64,000 nucleotides of DNA, from the NCBI RefSeq assembly GCF_007992195.1, contig NZ_BJZU01000020.1:28366-92365 (forward strand), given 5' to 3'. The DNA comes from Methylobacterium oxalidis. GTDB taxonomy: Bacteria > Pseudomonadota > Alphaproteobacteria > Rhizobiales > Beijerinckiaceae. Below, one piece after another: positions 35,796-46,066 of the stretch. Under the pieces are notes generated by a model that was not told the origin of the DNA, did no database searches, and saw only the letters and a list, made by a program, of their open reading frames with translations. Positions within the stretch are counted from its first letter, which is position 1. Each line of letters opens with the position of its first letter. Made by a program: the position numbers and the translations under genes.

Positions 35796-37652
35796 TCACT
35801 CCGCCGCCTGCTCCGCCGTATCCTCGGACAGGCCGAAGCGCTCGATGCAGTCCTGCAGGCGGATCGCCGCGTTGATCAGCGCCATGTGGGCGAAGCCCTG
35901 CGGGGTGTTGCCCCGCTGCTCGCCGCTCGCCGCTTCGATCTCCTCGGCGAACAGTCCGACATCGTTGCCGCGCGCGATGAGGCGCTCGAAGGTGGCCTTG
36001 GCCTGCCCCGTGCGACCGGCCAGCGCGAGGCAGCTCACGCGCCAGAACGCGCAAGGGGTGAAGGTCGCCTCCCGCCCTTCCAGGCCGTCGGGCGTCCGGT
36101 AGCGGTAGAGGAGGTCGCCCGCGCCGAGCTCGCGCTCGATCGCGGCGAGCGTCGCGTGCATGCGCGGATCGTCGGCGTCGATCGCCCCGAACAGGACGAC
36201 ACGCAGGACCGCGGCGTCGAGGTCGTCCGTCTCGTAGGTGCCGACATAGGCGCGCTTGCGCGGGTTCCAGGCCCGGGCCAGATAGTCGGCCCGGACCTCC
36301 GCGGCCGCCGCCTCCCAGGCGGCGATCTTCTCCGGCGGCACGCCCGCGATGTTGCGGCCGATCCGGGCCGCGTTGTCGAGGGCGACCCAGATCATCGCCT
36401 TGGTGTGGGTCTGCTGGCGCCGCTCCGTGCGCAGCTCCCAGATGCCGTGGTCCGGCGCGTCGCGGCAGGCCAGCGCGCGGGCGGTGAGGTTGTCGAGCAC
36501 CTCCGGCAGGCGGTCGTTCACCTTCTCGGGCGGGTCGTACCTCACCGCCTCCAGGAAGCCGCACAGGGCCCGCAGCAGCTCGCCGTAGATGTCGTGCTGG
36601 TCCTGGTGCGCGGCCGCATTGCCGATCAGCACCGGCCCGACGCCGCGCCAGCCGGAGAGGTGGTGCAGCGCCTCCTCCGGCGGCGGCTCCCCGGCGATCC
36701 CGTAGAGGAGGCGCGTGTCGCGGCCGAAGCTGCCGTCCGCCTCCCGCAGGAAGCGCAGGAACTCGGACGCCTCGCGCACGTAGCCGAGCATCACGAAGGC
36801 CGTGACGGTGAAGCTCGCGTCCCGCATCCAGGTGAAGCGATAATCGTAGTTGCGGTTGCCCGGCACCGCCTCGGGCAGGCCGGCGGTGGCGGCGGCGACG
36901 ATCGCCCCGCTCGGCGCGTAGGTGAGGAGCTTGAGGCAGAGGGCCGAGCGCAGCACGGCCTCCCGGTAGGGCCCGCGGTAGGTGCAGCGCCCGCTCCAGC
37001 GCTGCCAGTACGCCACCGTCCGGTCGAGGCAGTGGCGGGCGCCCTCGATGTTCTCGATCTCGGCCGCCTGACCGCCTTCGCCGTGGGTGAGGACGAGGTA
37101 GAGCGTCTGACCGGCCTCGAGCGCGAAGGTGCAGTCCGCCGCCTCGCCCCGGACGGTGAAGGGGCACGAGGCGCTCGCGCGCAGGCGCTGGTCGCCCGCC
37201 TCGAACAGGACCGTGCCGGCCTCCTCCCGCGCCGTGCACGGCCGGCGGGCGTAGTCGAAGGTCGGACGCACCTCGAAGCGGCCCGAGACGCGGCCCTCGT
37301 CGCAGGTGAGGAGCCGGATCAGCCGGCTCTCGCCCTCGCCGTCCGGACCTTCGTCGGGCTCGGGCTCGGGCGGGTTCACGGGCATCAGGTCGGTGAGGCG
37401 GGCGCGGCCGCTCGCCGTCGAGAACGTGGTCTCCAGCACGTTCGTGCCGGGCAGGTAGCGGCGATCCGTGCTCTGGACCCCTTCGAGGTGGAGGCTGCAG
37501 GCGCCGCCCTTCGCGTCGTCGAGCAGGCGCAGGAACAGGGCGGGCGAGTCGTGACGGGGCCAGCACAGCCAGTCGACCGAGCCGTCGCGGGCGATCAGGG
37601 CGTTGGCGTGGGTGTCGCCGACGATGGCGTAGTCGCTGATGGGCTTCGACAA
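35796..37652 (-). CDS. Glycoside hydrolase family 15 (glucoamylase-like) protein
   Basis: A 618-residue cytoplasmic GH15 protein. It opens with the family start SKPISDYAIVGDTHANALIA and DGSVDWLCWPRHDSPALF. The alpha/alpha-barrel includes NRNYDYRFTWMRDASFTVTA and EQRGNTPQGFAHMALINAAI. Bacterial members hydrolyse glucan, trehalose or glucosyl ends; the substrate is not evident. The open frame extends to a GTG at 37733, but family N termini begin at SKPISDY, giving a TTG start at 37652 without a strong ribosome binding site. No trehalose or glycogen genes are adjacent. Confidence 0.87.
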   Translation of the reverse strand: MSKPISDYAIVGDTHANALIARDGSVDWLCWPRHDSPALFLRLLDDAKGGACSLHLEGVQSTDRRYLPGTNVLETTFSTASGRARLTDLMPVNPPEPEPDEGPDGEGESRLIRLLTCDEGRVSGRFEVRPTFDYARRPCTAREEAGTVLFEAGDQRLRASASCPFTVRGEAADCTFALEAGQTLYLVLTHGEGGQAAEIENIEGARHCLDRTVAYWQRWSGRCTYRGPYREAVLRSALCLKLLTYAPSGAIVAAATAGLPEAVPGNRNYDYRFTWMRDASFTVTAFVMLGYVREASEFLRFLREADGSFGRDTRLLYGIAGEPPPEEALHHLSGWRGVGPVLIGNAAAHQDQHDIYGELLRALCGFLEAVRYDPPEKVNDRLPEVLDNLTARALACRDAPDHGIWELRTERRQQTHTKAMIWVALDNAARIGRNIAGVPPEKIAAWEAAAAEVRADYLARAWNPRKRAYVGTYETDDLDAAVLRVVLFGAIDADDPRMHATLAAIERELGAGDLLYRYRTPDGLEGREATFTPCAFWRVSCLALAGRTGQAKATFERLIARGNDVGLFAEEIEAASGEQRGNTPQGFAHMALINAAIRLQDCIERFGLSEDTAEQAAE

Positions 37653-38044
37653 GGGCGTCCGGCGCTCGTACGGTGACCTGCATTGAGGTAGCGCCGCGCC
37701 GACCCGTATCGATGCGGACCGACAATCTGCCACATCAAGGCTGCGGCCGCCGCCCGCACCTTCGCGGTCGACGATCCGACCCGGGCGATGCCGGCTGCCG
37801 CAGCGCTCGGCATATACTGCCCCGAGCGATGCAAGCCTGCCACATGATGCGGCAAGCTGATTGCATCCTGGGCAAGCGACTCAGCCGATGCGAGACCGTC
37901 CTCACGGTCCTGTGACGCGACGAGCCGCACGTACCGACTCTCACTCACGTCCGACCCGCAGCATACTGCCTGCGAAGCCGGCATCGACTGCTCATCAGAA
38001 CGGCAGACAGCCGCACGGAACGGCACGGCTGCCCGGGGGCCCTC
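37653..38044. other. 392-base intergenic region upstream of the ammonium transporter
   Basis: No gene is seen. It separates the divergent GH15 and ammonium transporter genes. It holds a sigma-54-like promoter at 37850-37866 (separate entry). I looked for NtrC-type inverted repeats (GCAC-N7-GTGC) and saw none that is convincing. Confidence 0.6.
37850..37866 (+). promoter_or_regulatory. Candidate sigma-54 (RpoN) promoter
   Basis: The segment CGGCAAGCTGATTGCAT has GG at 37851-37852 and GC at 37863-37864 with the canonical 10 bases between them, and matches the TGGCAC-N5-TTGCW consensus well around both elements. It lies about 180 bases before the ammonium transporter ATG, where nitrogen control through NtrC/RpoN would be expected. 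Confidence 0.6.
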
Positions 38045-39340
38045 ATGCATCTCCACCTTCGGCGCAGCCTCTCCGGCCTCGCCCTTCTCCTCCTGTCGGT
38101 GACGCCGAGCTACGCGGCCACCAGTTCCATCGACAGCGGGCAGGTCGCCTGGATCCTGACGGCCTCGGCGCTCGTCCTGTTCATGACCCTGCCGGGGCTC
38201 GGCCTGTTCTACGGCGGGCTCGTCCAGGCGCGGAACGTCCTGTCCGTGCTGATGCAGTGCTTCGCGATCTGCTGCATCGCCTCCGTCCTCTGGGCGATCT
38301 GCGGCTACAGCCTCGCCTTCGACGGGAGCGGGCCGCTGATCGGGACCCTGAACAAGGCGTTCCTCGCCCATCTCGACGCCGTGCGCGCTCCGACGCTCCT
38401 GCCAGAGAGCGTGTTCGCCCTCTACCAGATGACCTTCGCGGTGATCACGCCCGCGCTCATCATCGGGGCCTTCCCCGAGCGCGTCGCCTTCCCGTTCGTC
38501 GCCCTCTTCTCGGCGCTGTGGCTGATGCTGGTCTACGTGCCCGTGGCGCACTGGATCTGGGGCGGCGGCTGGCTCGCCGGGCTCGGCACCCTCGACTTCG
38601 CGGGCGGCATCGTCGTTCACACCACTGCCGGCGTCTCGGCTCTGGTGCTCGCCGTGATGATCGGCAAGCGCCGGGGCTTCCCGGCCGCCCTGCAGCCGCC
38701 GCACAGCCCCGGCATGACCATGATGGGCGCCGGCATGCTCTGGGTCGGCTGGTTCGGCTTCAACGGCGGCAGCGCCCTATCGGCGGACGGCAGCGCGGCG
38801 AACGCCATCCTGGCCACCCACCTCTCGGCGGCCGCCGGCGCCCTCGCCTGGACCGCCGCCGAGTGGGTGAAGATCCGCAAGCCCACCTCGATCGGCATCG
38901 TCACCGGCTGCGTCGCGGGCCTCGCCACGATCACCCCGGCCGCCGGCTTCGTCTCGCCCGCCGCGGCGCTCGCCATCGGGACGGCGGGCGGGCTCGTCTG
39001 CTTCTTCGCGACGCTCTACGTGAAGCATCGCCTCGCCATCGACGACTCGCTCGACGTCTTCGCCGTGCACGGCGTCGGCGGCATGCTGGGCTCGCTGCTG
39101 CTCGCGGTCTTCGCCCTGCCGGACCTCGGGGGCGCCGGCCTCGGCGAGGGTGGTACGGTGCTGCGCCAGCTCGGCGTGCAGGCCCTGGCGATCGCGGTCA
39201 CGGCCGTCTGGTCCGTCGTCGTGACCTTCGGTCTGACCCGGATGCTGTCCGCCGTCACGCCGCTGCGGGTCGACGCCGAGGCCGAGTACGAGGGCCTCGA
39301 CATCGCGAGCCACGGCGAGCGGGCCTACGAGTACACCTGA
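38045..39340 (+). CDS. amtB: Ammonium transporter (Amt/Rh family)
   Basis: A 431-residue ammonium channel with a signal-like N terminus (about 1-24) and eleven predicted spans. The pore histidine pair is visible as His192 (VVHTTAG) and His342 (AVHGVGG), 150 residues apart as in E. coli AmtB. The C-terminal tail ends with GLDIASHGERAYEYT, the PII (GlnK)-binding tail pattern. Unlike the common glnK-amtB arrangement, no glnK gene lies upstream. A candidate sigma-54 promoter precedes it. It is convergent with tolB, separated by a hairpin. Confidence 0.94.
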   Translation: MHLHLRRSLSGLALLLLSVTPSYAATSSIDSGQVAWILTASALVLFMTLPGLGLFYGGLVQARNVLSVLMQCFAICCIASVLWAICGYSLAFDGSGPLIGTLNKAFLAHLDAVRAPTLLPESVFALYQMTFAVITPALIIGAFPERVAFPFVALFSALWLMLVYVPVAHWIWGGGWLAGLGTLDFAGGIVVHTTAGVSALVLAVMIGKRRGFPAALQPPHSPGMTMMGAGMLWVGWFGFNGGSALSADGSAANAILATHLSAAAGALAWTAAEWVKIRKPTSIGIVTGCVAGLATITPAAGFVSPAAALAIGTAGGLVCFFATLYVKHRLAIDDSLDVFAVHGVGGMLGSLLLAVFALPDLGGAGLGEGGTVLRQLGVQALAIAVTAVWSVVVTFGLTRMLSAVTPLRVDAEAEYEGLDIASHGERAYEYT

Positions 39341-39386
39341 GCCGGGCCCACCCGCCGCGTCATTCCGCGGCGCCGCACGGGCACGT

Positions 39387-39412
39387 CGAGGCGGGTTCCG
39401 GACCCCGCCTCG
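39387..39412. terminator. Bidirectional GC-rich hairpin
   Basis: CGAGGCGGG and CCCGCCTCG form a perfect 9-bp stem with an 8-base loop between the convergent amtB and tolB genes. No T-run on either side. Confidence 0.6.
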
Positions 39413-39420
39413 GCCGCCAC

Positions 39421-40749
39421 CTACTTGCCGGACAGGAGCGGCGACCAGGTCGGGTCGGAGGCGTAGGACGGCGTCGGCACCGGCTGCTCCACCCGGCCCG
39501 TGATGTCGACCATGTAGAGCTTGCCGCCGCCCTGGCCGCCCGGATCGCGGAAGAACAGCACGTACTGGCCGTTCGGCGCGAAGGTCGGACCCTCGTTGTG
39601 GAAACCCTCGGTGAGTACGCGCTCCCCCGAGCCGTCGGGCTTCATCACGCAGATGGCGAAGCCGCCCTTGCGCTGGCGGGTGAAGGCGATGAGGTCGCCG
39701 CGCGGCGACCAGGCCGGCTGCGAGGCCGCGCCCTCGCCGAAGGAGATGCGGTGCGGGTTCGAGCCGTCCGCGTTCATCACGTAGATCTGCTGCGAGCCGC
39801 CGCGGTCGGACTCGAACACGATCTGGCTGCCGTCAGGCGAGTAGGTCGGCGAGGTGTCGATGGCCATGCCCTGCGTGATCGGGCGCTGCGCCTTCGAGGC
39901 GAGATCCATCGTCACGATGTCGGCATTGCCGCCCTGCTGGACGCTGAGCACGAGGCGGCGCCCGTCCGGCGAGAAGCGGGGGCTCGCGCTCATCGATTCG
40001 AAATTGCCGACCGCCTGCCGCGTCCCGGTCTCCAGGTTGATCACCTGGATGCGCGGCTGATGGCCGGTCTGCTGGGTCATGAAGGCGATGTCCTGCGTGG
40101 CGGGCGAGTAGCGCGGCGCCACGATCGAGGTCTCGCCGGTGGTGAGGGCGCGGACATTGGCCCCGTCCTGATCCATCACCATCAGGCGCTTGCGGCGGTT
40201 CTCTTTCGGGCCGGATTCGTCCACGAAGGCGATGCGGCTGTCGAAGAAGGGCCCAAGCCCCGTGATCTTGGTGTAGACCGCGTCGGAGACGAGGTGGCCG
40301 GTGCGCCGGGCGTTGGCCGGATCGGTGGCGTATTGCTGGCCGGTCATCTGCTGGCCGGAGGTGACGTCCCAGAGCCGGAACTCGACCTTCAGGCGCCCGC
40401 CCCCGTCGCGCGAGACGCGGCCCGTCACGAGGCCCTGCACGCCGGTGGCGCGCCACTTCTCGAAGTTCGGGGCCGCGTCGAAGGCGGGAACTTCGGGAAA
40501 GCGCGCCTTGTCGAGCGGCGCGAAGTAGCCCGAGCGGCGCAAATTGTTCGTCACCACGCTGGAGACGAGGTTGCCGAGGCTGGGGTCGCCGGAGAAGTCC
40601 GTCACGGCGATCGGCAGCGGCTGGAAGGCGCCGCCGCCGATGCGCAGCTGGAGCTGCGCGCGGGCGGGCGTGAGGCCGCCGAGCAGGGCGAGCGCGAGGG
40701 CGGCGAGCAGCGTGGCGAGCGTGCGCCGCGACGTCGTGCGATGGGGCAT
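39421..40749 (-). CDS. tolB: Tol-Pal system protein TolB
   Basis: A 442-residue periplasmic protein. Signal peptide about 1-31 (ends ARAQLQ). The N-terminal domain is followed by a six-bladed propeller of WD40-like repeats with the PDGS/SPDG pattern (FSPDGRRLVLSVQQGG, YSPDGSQIVFESDRGG, WSPRGDLIAFTRQRKG). TolB links TolA and Pal during outer-membrane constriction at division. It is the last gene of the tol operon here; pal, which normally follows, is absent and the next gene runs the other way. Confidence 0.96.
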   Translation of the reverse strand: MPHRTTSRRTLATLLAALALALLGGLTPARAQLQLRIGGGAFQPLPIAVTDFSGDPSLGNLVSSVVTNNLRRSGYFAPLDKARFPEVPAFDAAPNFEKWRATGVQGLVTGRVSRDGGGRLKVEFRLWDVTSGQQMTGQQYATDPANARRTGHLVSDAVYTKITGLGPFFDSRIAFVDESGPKENRRKRLMVMDQDGANVRALTTGETSIVAPRYSPATQDIAFMTQQTGHQPRIQVINLETGTRQAVGNFESMSASPRFSPDGRRLVLSVQQGGNADIVTMDLASKAQRPITQGMAIDTSPTYSPDGSQIVFESDRGGSQQIYVMNADGSNPHRISFGEGAASQPAWSPRGDLIAFTRQRKGGFAICVMKPDGSGERVLTEGFHNEGPTFAPNGQYVLFFRDPGGQGGGKLYMVDITGRVEQPVPTPSYASDPTWSPLLSGK

Positions 40750-40803
40750 GGGATTCGCTTTTTCCGGGACCGTCTGAGCTGTCTGGGAGGGATCGTTCGG
40801 GGC

Positions 40804-42123
40804 TCACGCCGCCGAGAACTCGAACTCCGCGTTGATGGCTTTCCAGTCGTTGTAGTACGGCGCGTACTGGGCCGGGATCTTGTAGGGCGCGCAGCGCCGC
40901 ACCGCCCGCAGGGCCGCCTGGGCGATCGACTGGTCGACGGCGCTGGCGCCGCCGCGCATGATCCGAGGCTCCGCGGCGAGCGAGCCGTTCGGGTTCAGGC
41001 GGATGTCGAGCATGGGCAGGACGACGCCCTGGGCGGCGCCCGGCGGGGCCGAGTAGCACCGCTCGATCTGCTGCTGCAGCATGCCCACGAGGGCGTCGCG
41101 GAGCGACGGCGACAGGCGCTGCGCGGTGCCGGTCGCGGCCCCGAGCGAGGCCGTGCGCTGAACCTCGTGGCCGGTGGCTCCCGTCGATTGCGAGGGCACC
41201 TTCGAGGCGAGCATCTGGCGGATGTCGCCTGCGTTGAACTTGTCGGCGAGCTCGGCCTGCTTCTTGGCTTTCGCCTCGGCATCGGCCTTGGCCTTCGCGT
41301 CGGCGAGCGCCTTCGCCTTGGCCTTGGCGGCGGCCTCGGCCTTCGCCTTGGCCTCGGCTTCCGCCTTCGCCTCGGCGATCTCCTTCTGGCGCTCGGCCTC
41401 GGCCTTGGCTCTCGCCTCCGCTTCCGCCTTGGCCTTGGCTTCCGCCTCTGCCTTGGCCGCCTTCTCCTGCGCGGCCTTCGCCTCGGCCTTGGCCTTCTCC
41501 GCCTTGGCTTTCGCCTCGGCCTTGGCCTTCGCGTCGGCGGCCGCGGCCTCCGCCTCCTGGCGCTCGATCAGCTTGTCGAGCTGCTCGCGGCGCTCGGCCT
41601 CGGCCTTCTCCTGCGCGGCCTTCGCCTCGGCCTTGGCCTTCGCCTCCGCCCTGGCTTCCGCCGCAGCTTTAGCGGCAGCCTTCTCCTGCGCGGCCTTCTC
41701 GGCCTTCTCCTGGGCCGCCTTCTCCGCCTTCTCCTGCGCGGCCTTGGCGGCCTTGGCGACCTCCTGCGGGTCGGGCTCGTTGATGCGCAGGGGCACCTCG
41801 TCGACGCTCGCGACCTTCATGTCGGCGGTGCGGGTCGGGGCGGCGGGCGCGTCGACCTTGGCGTTCTCGGGCTCGCGCTCCTCGAAGGTCTCGGCCTTGC
41901 GGTCGGCCCGCGGCTTGGCGTCGGAGAGGGGCTTCTCCGCGTTGCGCTCGCCCTTGGTGATCTCCGAGAACTGGTTCTCGGTGATGACCTCGACGGGCAC
42001 GCCCTCCTGCGCCTCGGGCAGGGCCTCGGCGGAGATGCCGACCAGGGCGAGGGTCAGCAGCGCCACGTGCACGCCGGCAGAGAGCCAGAATCCGGGTTCG
42101 CTGCGGTCGAAGGTGAGCGCCAC
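40804..42123 (-). CDS. tolA: TolA-like envelope spanning protein
   Basis: A 439-residue protein anchored by one N-terminal span (about 12-32). A very long Ala/Lys/Glu-rich helix of about 200 residues crosses the periplasm (repeats of KAEAKAKAEAEA type). The C-terminal domain (about 320-439) includes RCYSAPPGAAQG and the final RRCAPYKIPAQYAPYYNDWK, as in alphaproteobacterial TolA. The start is GTG at 42123. The DNA of the helix is repetitive but only because of the amino-acid composition. It follows tolR by 13 bases. Confidence 0.93.
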   Translation of the reverse strand: MALTFDRSEPGFWLSAGVHVALLTLALVGISAEALPEAQEGVPVEVITENQFSEITKGERNAEKPLSDAKPRADRKAETFEEREPENAKVDAPAAPTRTADMKVASVDEVPLRINEPDPQEVAKAAKAAQEKAEKAAQEKAEKAAQEKAAAKAAAEARAEAKAKAEAKAAQEKAEAERREQLDKLIERQEAEAAAADAKAKAEAKAKAEKAKAEAKAAQEKAAKAEAEAKAKAEAEARAKAEAERQKEIAEAKAEAEAKAKAEAAAKAKAKALADAKAKADAEAKAKKQAELADKFNAGDIRQMLASKVPSQSTGATGHEVQRTASLGAATGTAQRLSPSLRDALVGMLQQQIERCYSAPPGAAQGVVLPMLDIRLNPNGSLAAEPRIMRGGASAVDQSIAQAALRAVRRCAPYKIPAQYAPYYNDWKAINAEFEFSAA

Positions 42124-42136
42124 GGCGGCCGGTCCG

Positions 42137-42583
42137 CTATCGCTGGTCGGGCTCGGTGACGAGGGCGACCTTCTTGAAGCCGCCGCCGGTCACGATCGCC
42201 ATCACCTGCGCCACACGGCCGTAATCGACCCGCTTGTCGCCGCGCACGAAGACGCGCTCCTCGAAGCCCGCTTTCGAGACCTCGGTGAGCTTCGGCACGA
42301 TGCTGTCGTCCGTCAGCTCGTCCTCGCCGAGGAAGATCTGGCCGCTCTGGCGGATCGAGAGGGTGACGGGCTTGGTGTCGGAGTTGAGCGGGCTCGCCTT
42401 CGATTGCGGCAGGTCGAGAGGGACGCCGACCGTCATCATCGGGGCCGCCACCATGAACACGATCAACAGCACGAGCACGACGTCGATGAACGGCGTCATG
42501 TTGATCTCGTTGATGGCGGCCGTGCGCCGGCCGCGCCGCCGCCGCTTGGTGCCGCCCTGTGCCGCTCCGTGGGCCATGCCCAT
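42137..42583 (-). CDS. tolR: Tol-Pal system protein TolR (ExbD family)
   Basis: A 148-residue single-span protein. The conserved segment [20 protein letters not shown] contains the Asp needed for proton-driven movement, right at the membrane segment. The periplasmic domain follows. Its start has a GAGGA site. It is the second gene of the tolQRAB unit, 28 bases after tolQ. Confidence 0.96.
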   Translation of the reverse strand: MGMAHGAAQGGTKRRRRGRRTAAINEINMTPFIDVVLVLLIVFMVAAPMMTVGVPLDLPQSKASPLNSDTKPVTLSIRQSGQIFLGEDELTDDSIVPKLTEVSKAGFEERVFVRGDKRVDYGRVAQVMAIVTGGGFKKVALVTEPDQR

Positions 42584-42611
42584 GATGCTCGTCCTCGGCT
42601 GTCGGGTGGGG

Positions 42612-43334
<723 letters not shown>

Positions 43335-43533
43335 GGCAAGATCCTCAAATCCCCGGGCCACCGAAGCGCGGGCGCGGCCCGCCCGCTCCAGCTCAGATCC
43401 GCGAGCGATATCAACGGGGAATCGCCGTCGAATCTGTCGAAAGTAAGGGCCAGGCTTGCGTCGCCGTCCCCGACAATCCGACGGGACGAGTTAAGCGGGT
43501 GGCAGGGTTAAGGAATGGTTGCCGGGCCGGCGC

Positions 43534-43941
43534 TCAGGCCGGGCGCGAGAGGGCGCGCCGGAGCGAATCGGGCAGGCGGATGGCCCGGCCCGCCCGCACG
43601 CAGGCGACGACGACCTCGGCCCGCACGAGGATCTCCTCGCCGCGGCACACGGTCTGCATGAGGTGCATGGAGGCACCGCGCAATTCGCGCGTGCCGGTGA
43701 GCACGGTGAGCGCGTCGTCCATCCGGGCGGGCTTCAGGTAGTCGATCTCCATGCGCCGGACCACGAAGACGAGGCCGTCCGCGTCGCGGTGCAGGTCGGA
43801 CTGGTCGCCCGCGAGCCCCCGCAGCAGCTCCGTGCGGCCGCGCTCCATGAAGCGCAGGTAGCTCGCGTGATAGACGAAGCCCGAGAAGTCCGTGTCCTCG
43901 TAGTAGACGCGCACGGGCAGCGCGTGGGCGCCCTCCATCAT
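43534..43941 (-). CDS. ybgC: Tol-Pal associated acyl-CoA thioesterase
   Basis: A 135-residue hot-dog-fold thioesterase. The YbgC signature is intact: VRVYYEDTDFSGFVYHASYL, with the Asp that acts in catalysis, followed by RFMERGRTELLR. It hydrolyses short-chain or phospholipid-linked acyl thioesters and is nearly always in the tol operon. Two ATGs in a row (43941, 43938) follow an AGGAG site. Confidence 0.92.
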   Translation of the reverse strand: MMEGAHALPVRVYYEDTDFSGFVYHASYLRFMERGRTELLRGLAGDQSDLHRDADGLVFVVRRMEIDYLKPARMDDALTVLTGTRELRGASMHLMQTVCRGEEILVRAEVVVACVRAGRAIRLPDSLRRALSRPA

Positions 43942-44017
43942 TTCTCCTCGCCGGCCGATCGGTTCCGGGCGCCGGATTGCGGGCCGACCGTGTCGTTTCC
44001 GGGGCGAGGCATCCGGC

Positions 44018-45997
44018 TCAGCGCACCTGCACCAGGAAGCGGCCGACAAGGCCCTGCAGCTCGCTCGACCGGGCGCTGACGATGCGGGCGGCCGCGAGCG
44101 AATCCCGGGCCGCGCAGACGGCCTGACCGACATCGTGGCCGACGCGCGCGATCGTCTCGGTGACCTCCTGCGTGCCGCGGGCCGCCTGGAGCACGTTCCC
44201 GGCGATCTCCTGCGTCGCCGCGCGCTGCTGCGCGACCGTGCCGGCGATCGCCGCGGCGATCGCATCGATCTCGCGGACCGTCGCTCCGATCCCGCCGATG
44301 GCCTCCACGGCTCCCGTGGCGGCCGAGCGGATCGCCTCGATCTGCCCGCGGATCTCGGCCGTGGCCGTGGCGGTGTGGCCCGCGAGGGCCTTCACCTCGC
44401 CGGCGACCACGGCGAAGCCGCGCCCCGCCTCGCCGGCGCGCGCCGCCTCGATCGTCGCGTTGAGGGCCAGGAGGTTCGTCTGCGCGGCGATGCCGGCGAT
44501 CAGGCTCGCCACGTCCCCGATCCGTGCGGCGGCTGCCTCGAGGGCCCGCACCGTGGCGTCGGAGCGCGCCGCGTCCTCGGCGGCCCGCCTCGTGACGGCG
44601 GTCGAGCGGCCGACCTGAGCGTCGATCTCGCGGAACGATGCGGTCAGCTCCTCGGCCGCCGAGGCGACCATGCGGACGTTGGCCGAGGCCTCCTCGGATG
44701 AGGCCGCCACCGCCCGGTTCCGGGTCTCCTCGACGACCTGGGACAGGGTGCCGGCGCCCTCCCGCATCGCGTCGGCCGTCGCGGAAAGCTCGCTCGCCGC
44801 CTGCCCGACCTCCTCCTCGATCCTGTCCGCGAGCCTGAGGATGGCGTCGCGGCGCTCCATCTCGCCGCGCTCCCGCAGGGCCTCCTGATCTGCGAGCAGG
44901 GCGCGGTTCTCGATCATCTTGGCGTGGAACACCGCGAGCGCGCGCGCGATGGCACCGATCTCGTCCTGCCGCGCGATGCGGACCGGCAGCACGTCGAGGT
45001 TTCCCTCCGAGAGCTGCGTCATGGTACCGGCCATCATCGTGAGGGGACCGGACAGGCGCTGGCCGACCCACAGGGAGAGCGCCCCGGCGCACAGCACCGT
45101 CGCGGCGATGACGGCCCACATGGCCTGCGTCGTCCTCGACCGCGCGGCCGCCATCTCGGCGCTCGTGCGGTCGTGCTCCTGCTCCACGGCCTGCTCGACC
45201 GCGCCGACCAGCGGCGCGAGGCGCCCGTAGATCGCCGAGAGGTCCTGGGCCTCCTCCCTCAAGGTCGAGGCACCCGCGGAATAGGCCAGGAAGCGCGCCT
45301 CGTAGGCGGCGACGAGCGCGGCGAGCTCCGCCCGGACCTGCGGCGCCAGCGACGAGGCGGAGAGCGCGGGCTTGAACTCGGAGACCCGGTCGCGCAGTTC
45401 GTCGACGTACCTGTCGTCGCCGCGCAGGATGAAGTCCTTCTCGTGCCGGCGCATCATCAGCATGAGGACCTTCAGGTCCGGCTCGTGGACGGCGAGCAGC
45501 CGCTTCTCGGCGGCGTGCACCGCTTCGCGCAGGGCGCCCTGCACGCCGTCCTTCTCGGTCAGGCCGAGCGTCCGCTGCGCGGCGGCCACGTTCTGGAAGC
45601 GCGTGGCGTAGAGGTTGAGGCTCGGGCGGATGGCCTCGGCCTGCTTCAGAGGGCTGTCGGCAGGGCTGTCCGCGACCGCGGCCTCGACGCTCCTCAGGCG
45701 CTCCCCGACCCGGGCGACAAGGGTCTCGCGCTTTGCGATCAGGGCCTCGCGGCGATCGAGGAGGAACTCGGTCTCCGCCTGACGCGCCGCGCCGAGGTCG
45801 GCGTGGATCCCGATCATGGCCGCGTGCAGTTCGCTGCCGCGGTCGGCGACGCGCTGGAGCGCGTCCTGCCGGTTCTGGCCGAGCATGTGGACGACCCCCA
45901 GCAGCAGCACCCCGCCCATGCCGAGCAGGGCGATCTGCCATCGCAGCCCGAGGCGGCCGCGAAAACATTGACGAACCCGGAACACGATCGTGCGCAT
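44018..45997 (-). CDS. Methyl-accepting chemotaxis protein
   Basis: A 659-residue chemoreceptor. A first span (about 22-40) is followed by a long helical periplasmic region of about 260 residues that resembles a helical bimodular (HBM) sensor, including [20 protein letters not shown]. The second span is about 298-320 and leads into HAMP. The cytoplasmic tip is visible in [20 protein letters not shown] and [17 protein letters not shown] possible GTG start at 46042 would add 15 residues. It interrupts the usual ruvB-ybgC-tolQ order. Confidence 0.9.
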   Translation of the reverse strand: MRTIVFRVRQCFRGRLGLRWQIALLGMGGVLLLGVVHMLGQNRQDALQRVADRGSELHAAMIGIHADLGAARQAETEFLLDRREALIAKRETLVARVGERLRSVEAAVADSPADSPLKQAEAIRPSLNLYATRFQNVAAAQRTLGLTEKDGVQGALREAVHAAEKRLLAVHEPDLKVLMLMMRRHEKDFILRGDDRYVDELRDRVSEFKPALSASSLAPQVRAELAALVAAYEARFLAYSAGASTLREEAQDLSAIYGRLAPLVGAVEQAVEQEHDRTSAEMAAARSRTTQAMWAVIAATVLCAGALSLWVGQRLSGPLTMMAGTMTQLSEGNLDVLPVRIARQDEIGAIARALAVFHAKMIENRALLADQEALRERGEMERRDAILRLADRIEEEVGQAASELSATADAMREGAGTLSQVVEETRNRAVAASSEEASANVRMVASAAEELTASFREIDAQVGRSTAVTRRAAEDAARSDATVRALEAAAARIGDVASLIAGIAAQTNLLALNATIEAARAGEAGRGFAVVAGEVKALAGHTATATAEIRGQIEAIRSAATGAVEAIGGIGATVREIDAIAAAIAGTVAQQRAATQEIAGNVLQAARGTQEVTETIARVGHDVGQAVCAARDSLAAARIVSARSSELQGLVGRFLVQVR

Positions 45998-46066
45998 TCG
46001 CGAGGATAGTCTGCGATAGATTGGAAAAGTCGATAACGGCACCGAGCCCGCGGCGCCCGTGATTGG

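Noticed and set aside
41200..41770. Apparent minisatellite-like repeats.
   Set aside because: They encode the Ala/Lys/Glu-rich helix of TolA; the repetition follows amino-acid composition.
37861..42159. 1432-residue open frame on the plus strand across amtB and antisense to tolB-tolA.
   Set aside because: It is a GC-rich shadow: low-complexity Arg/Gly/Leu sequence, no domain, and it overlaps well-supported genes in other frames.
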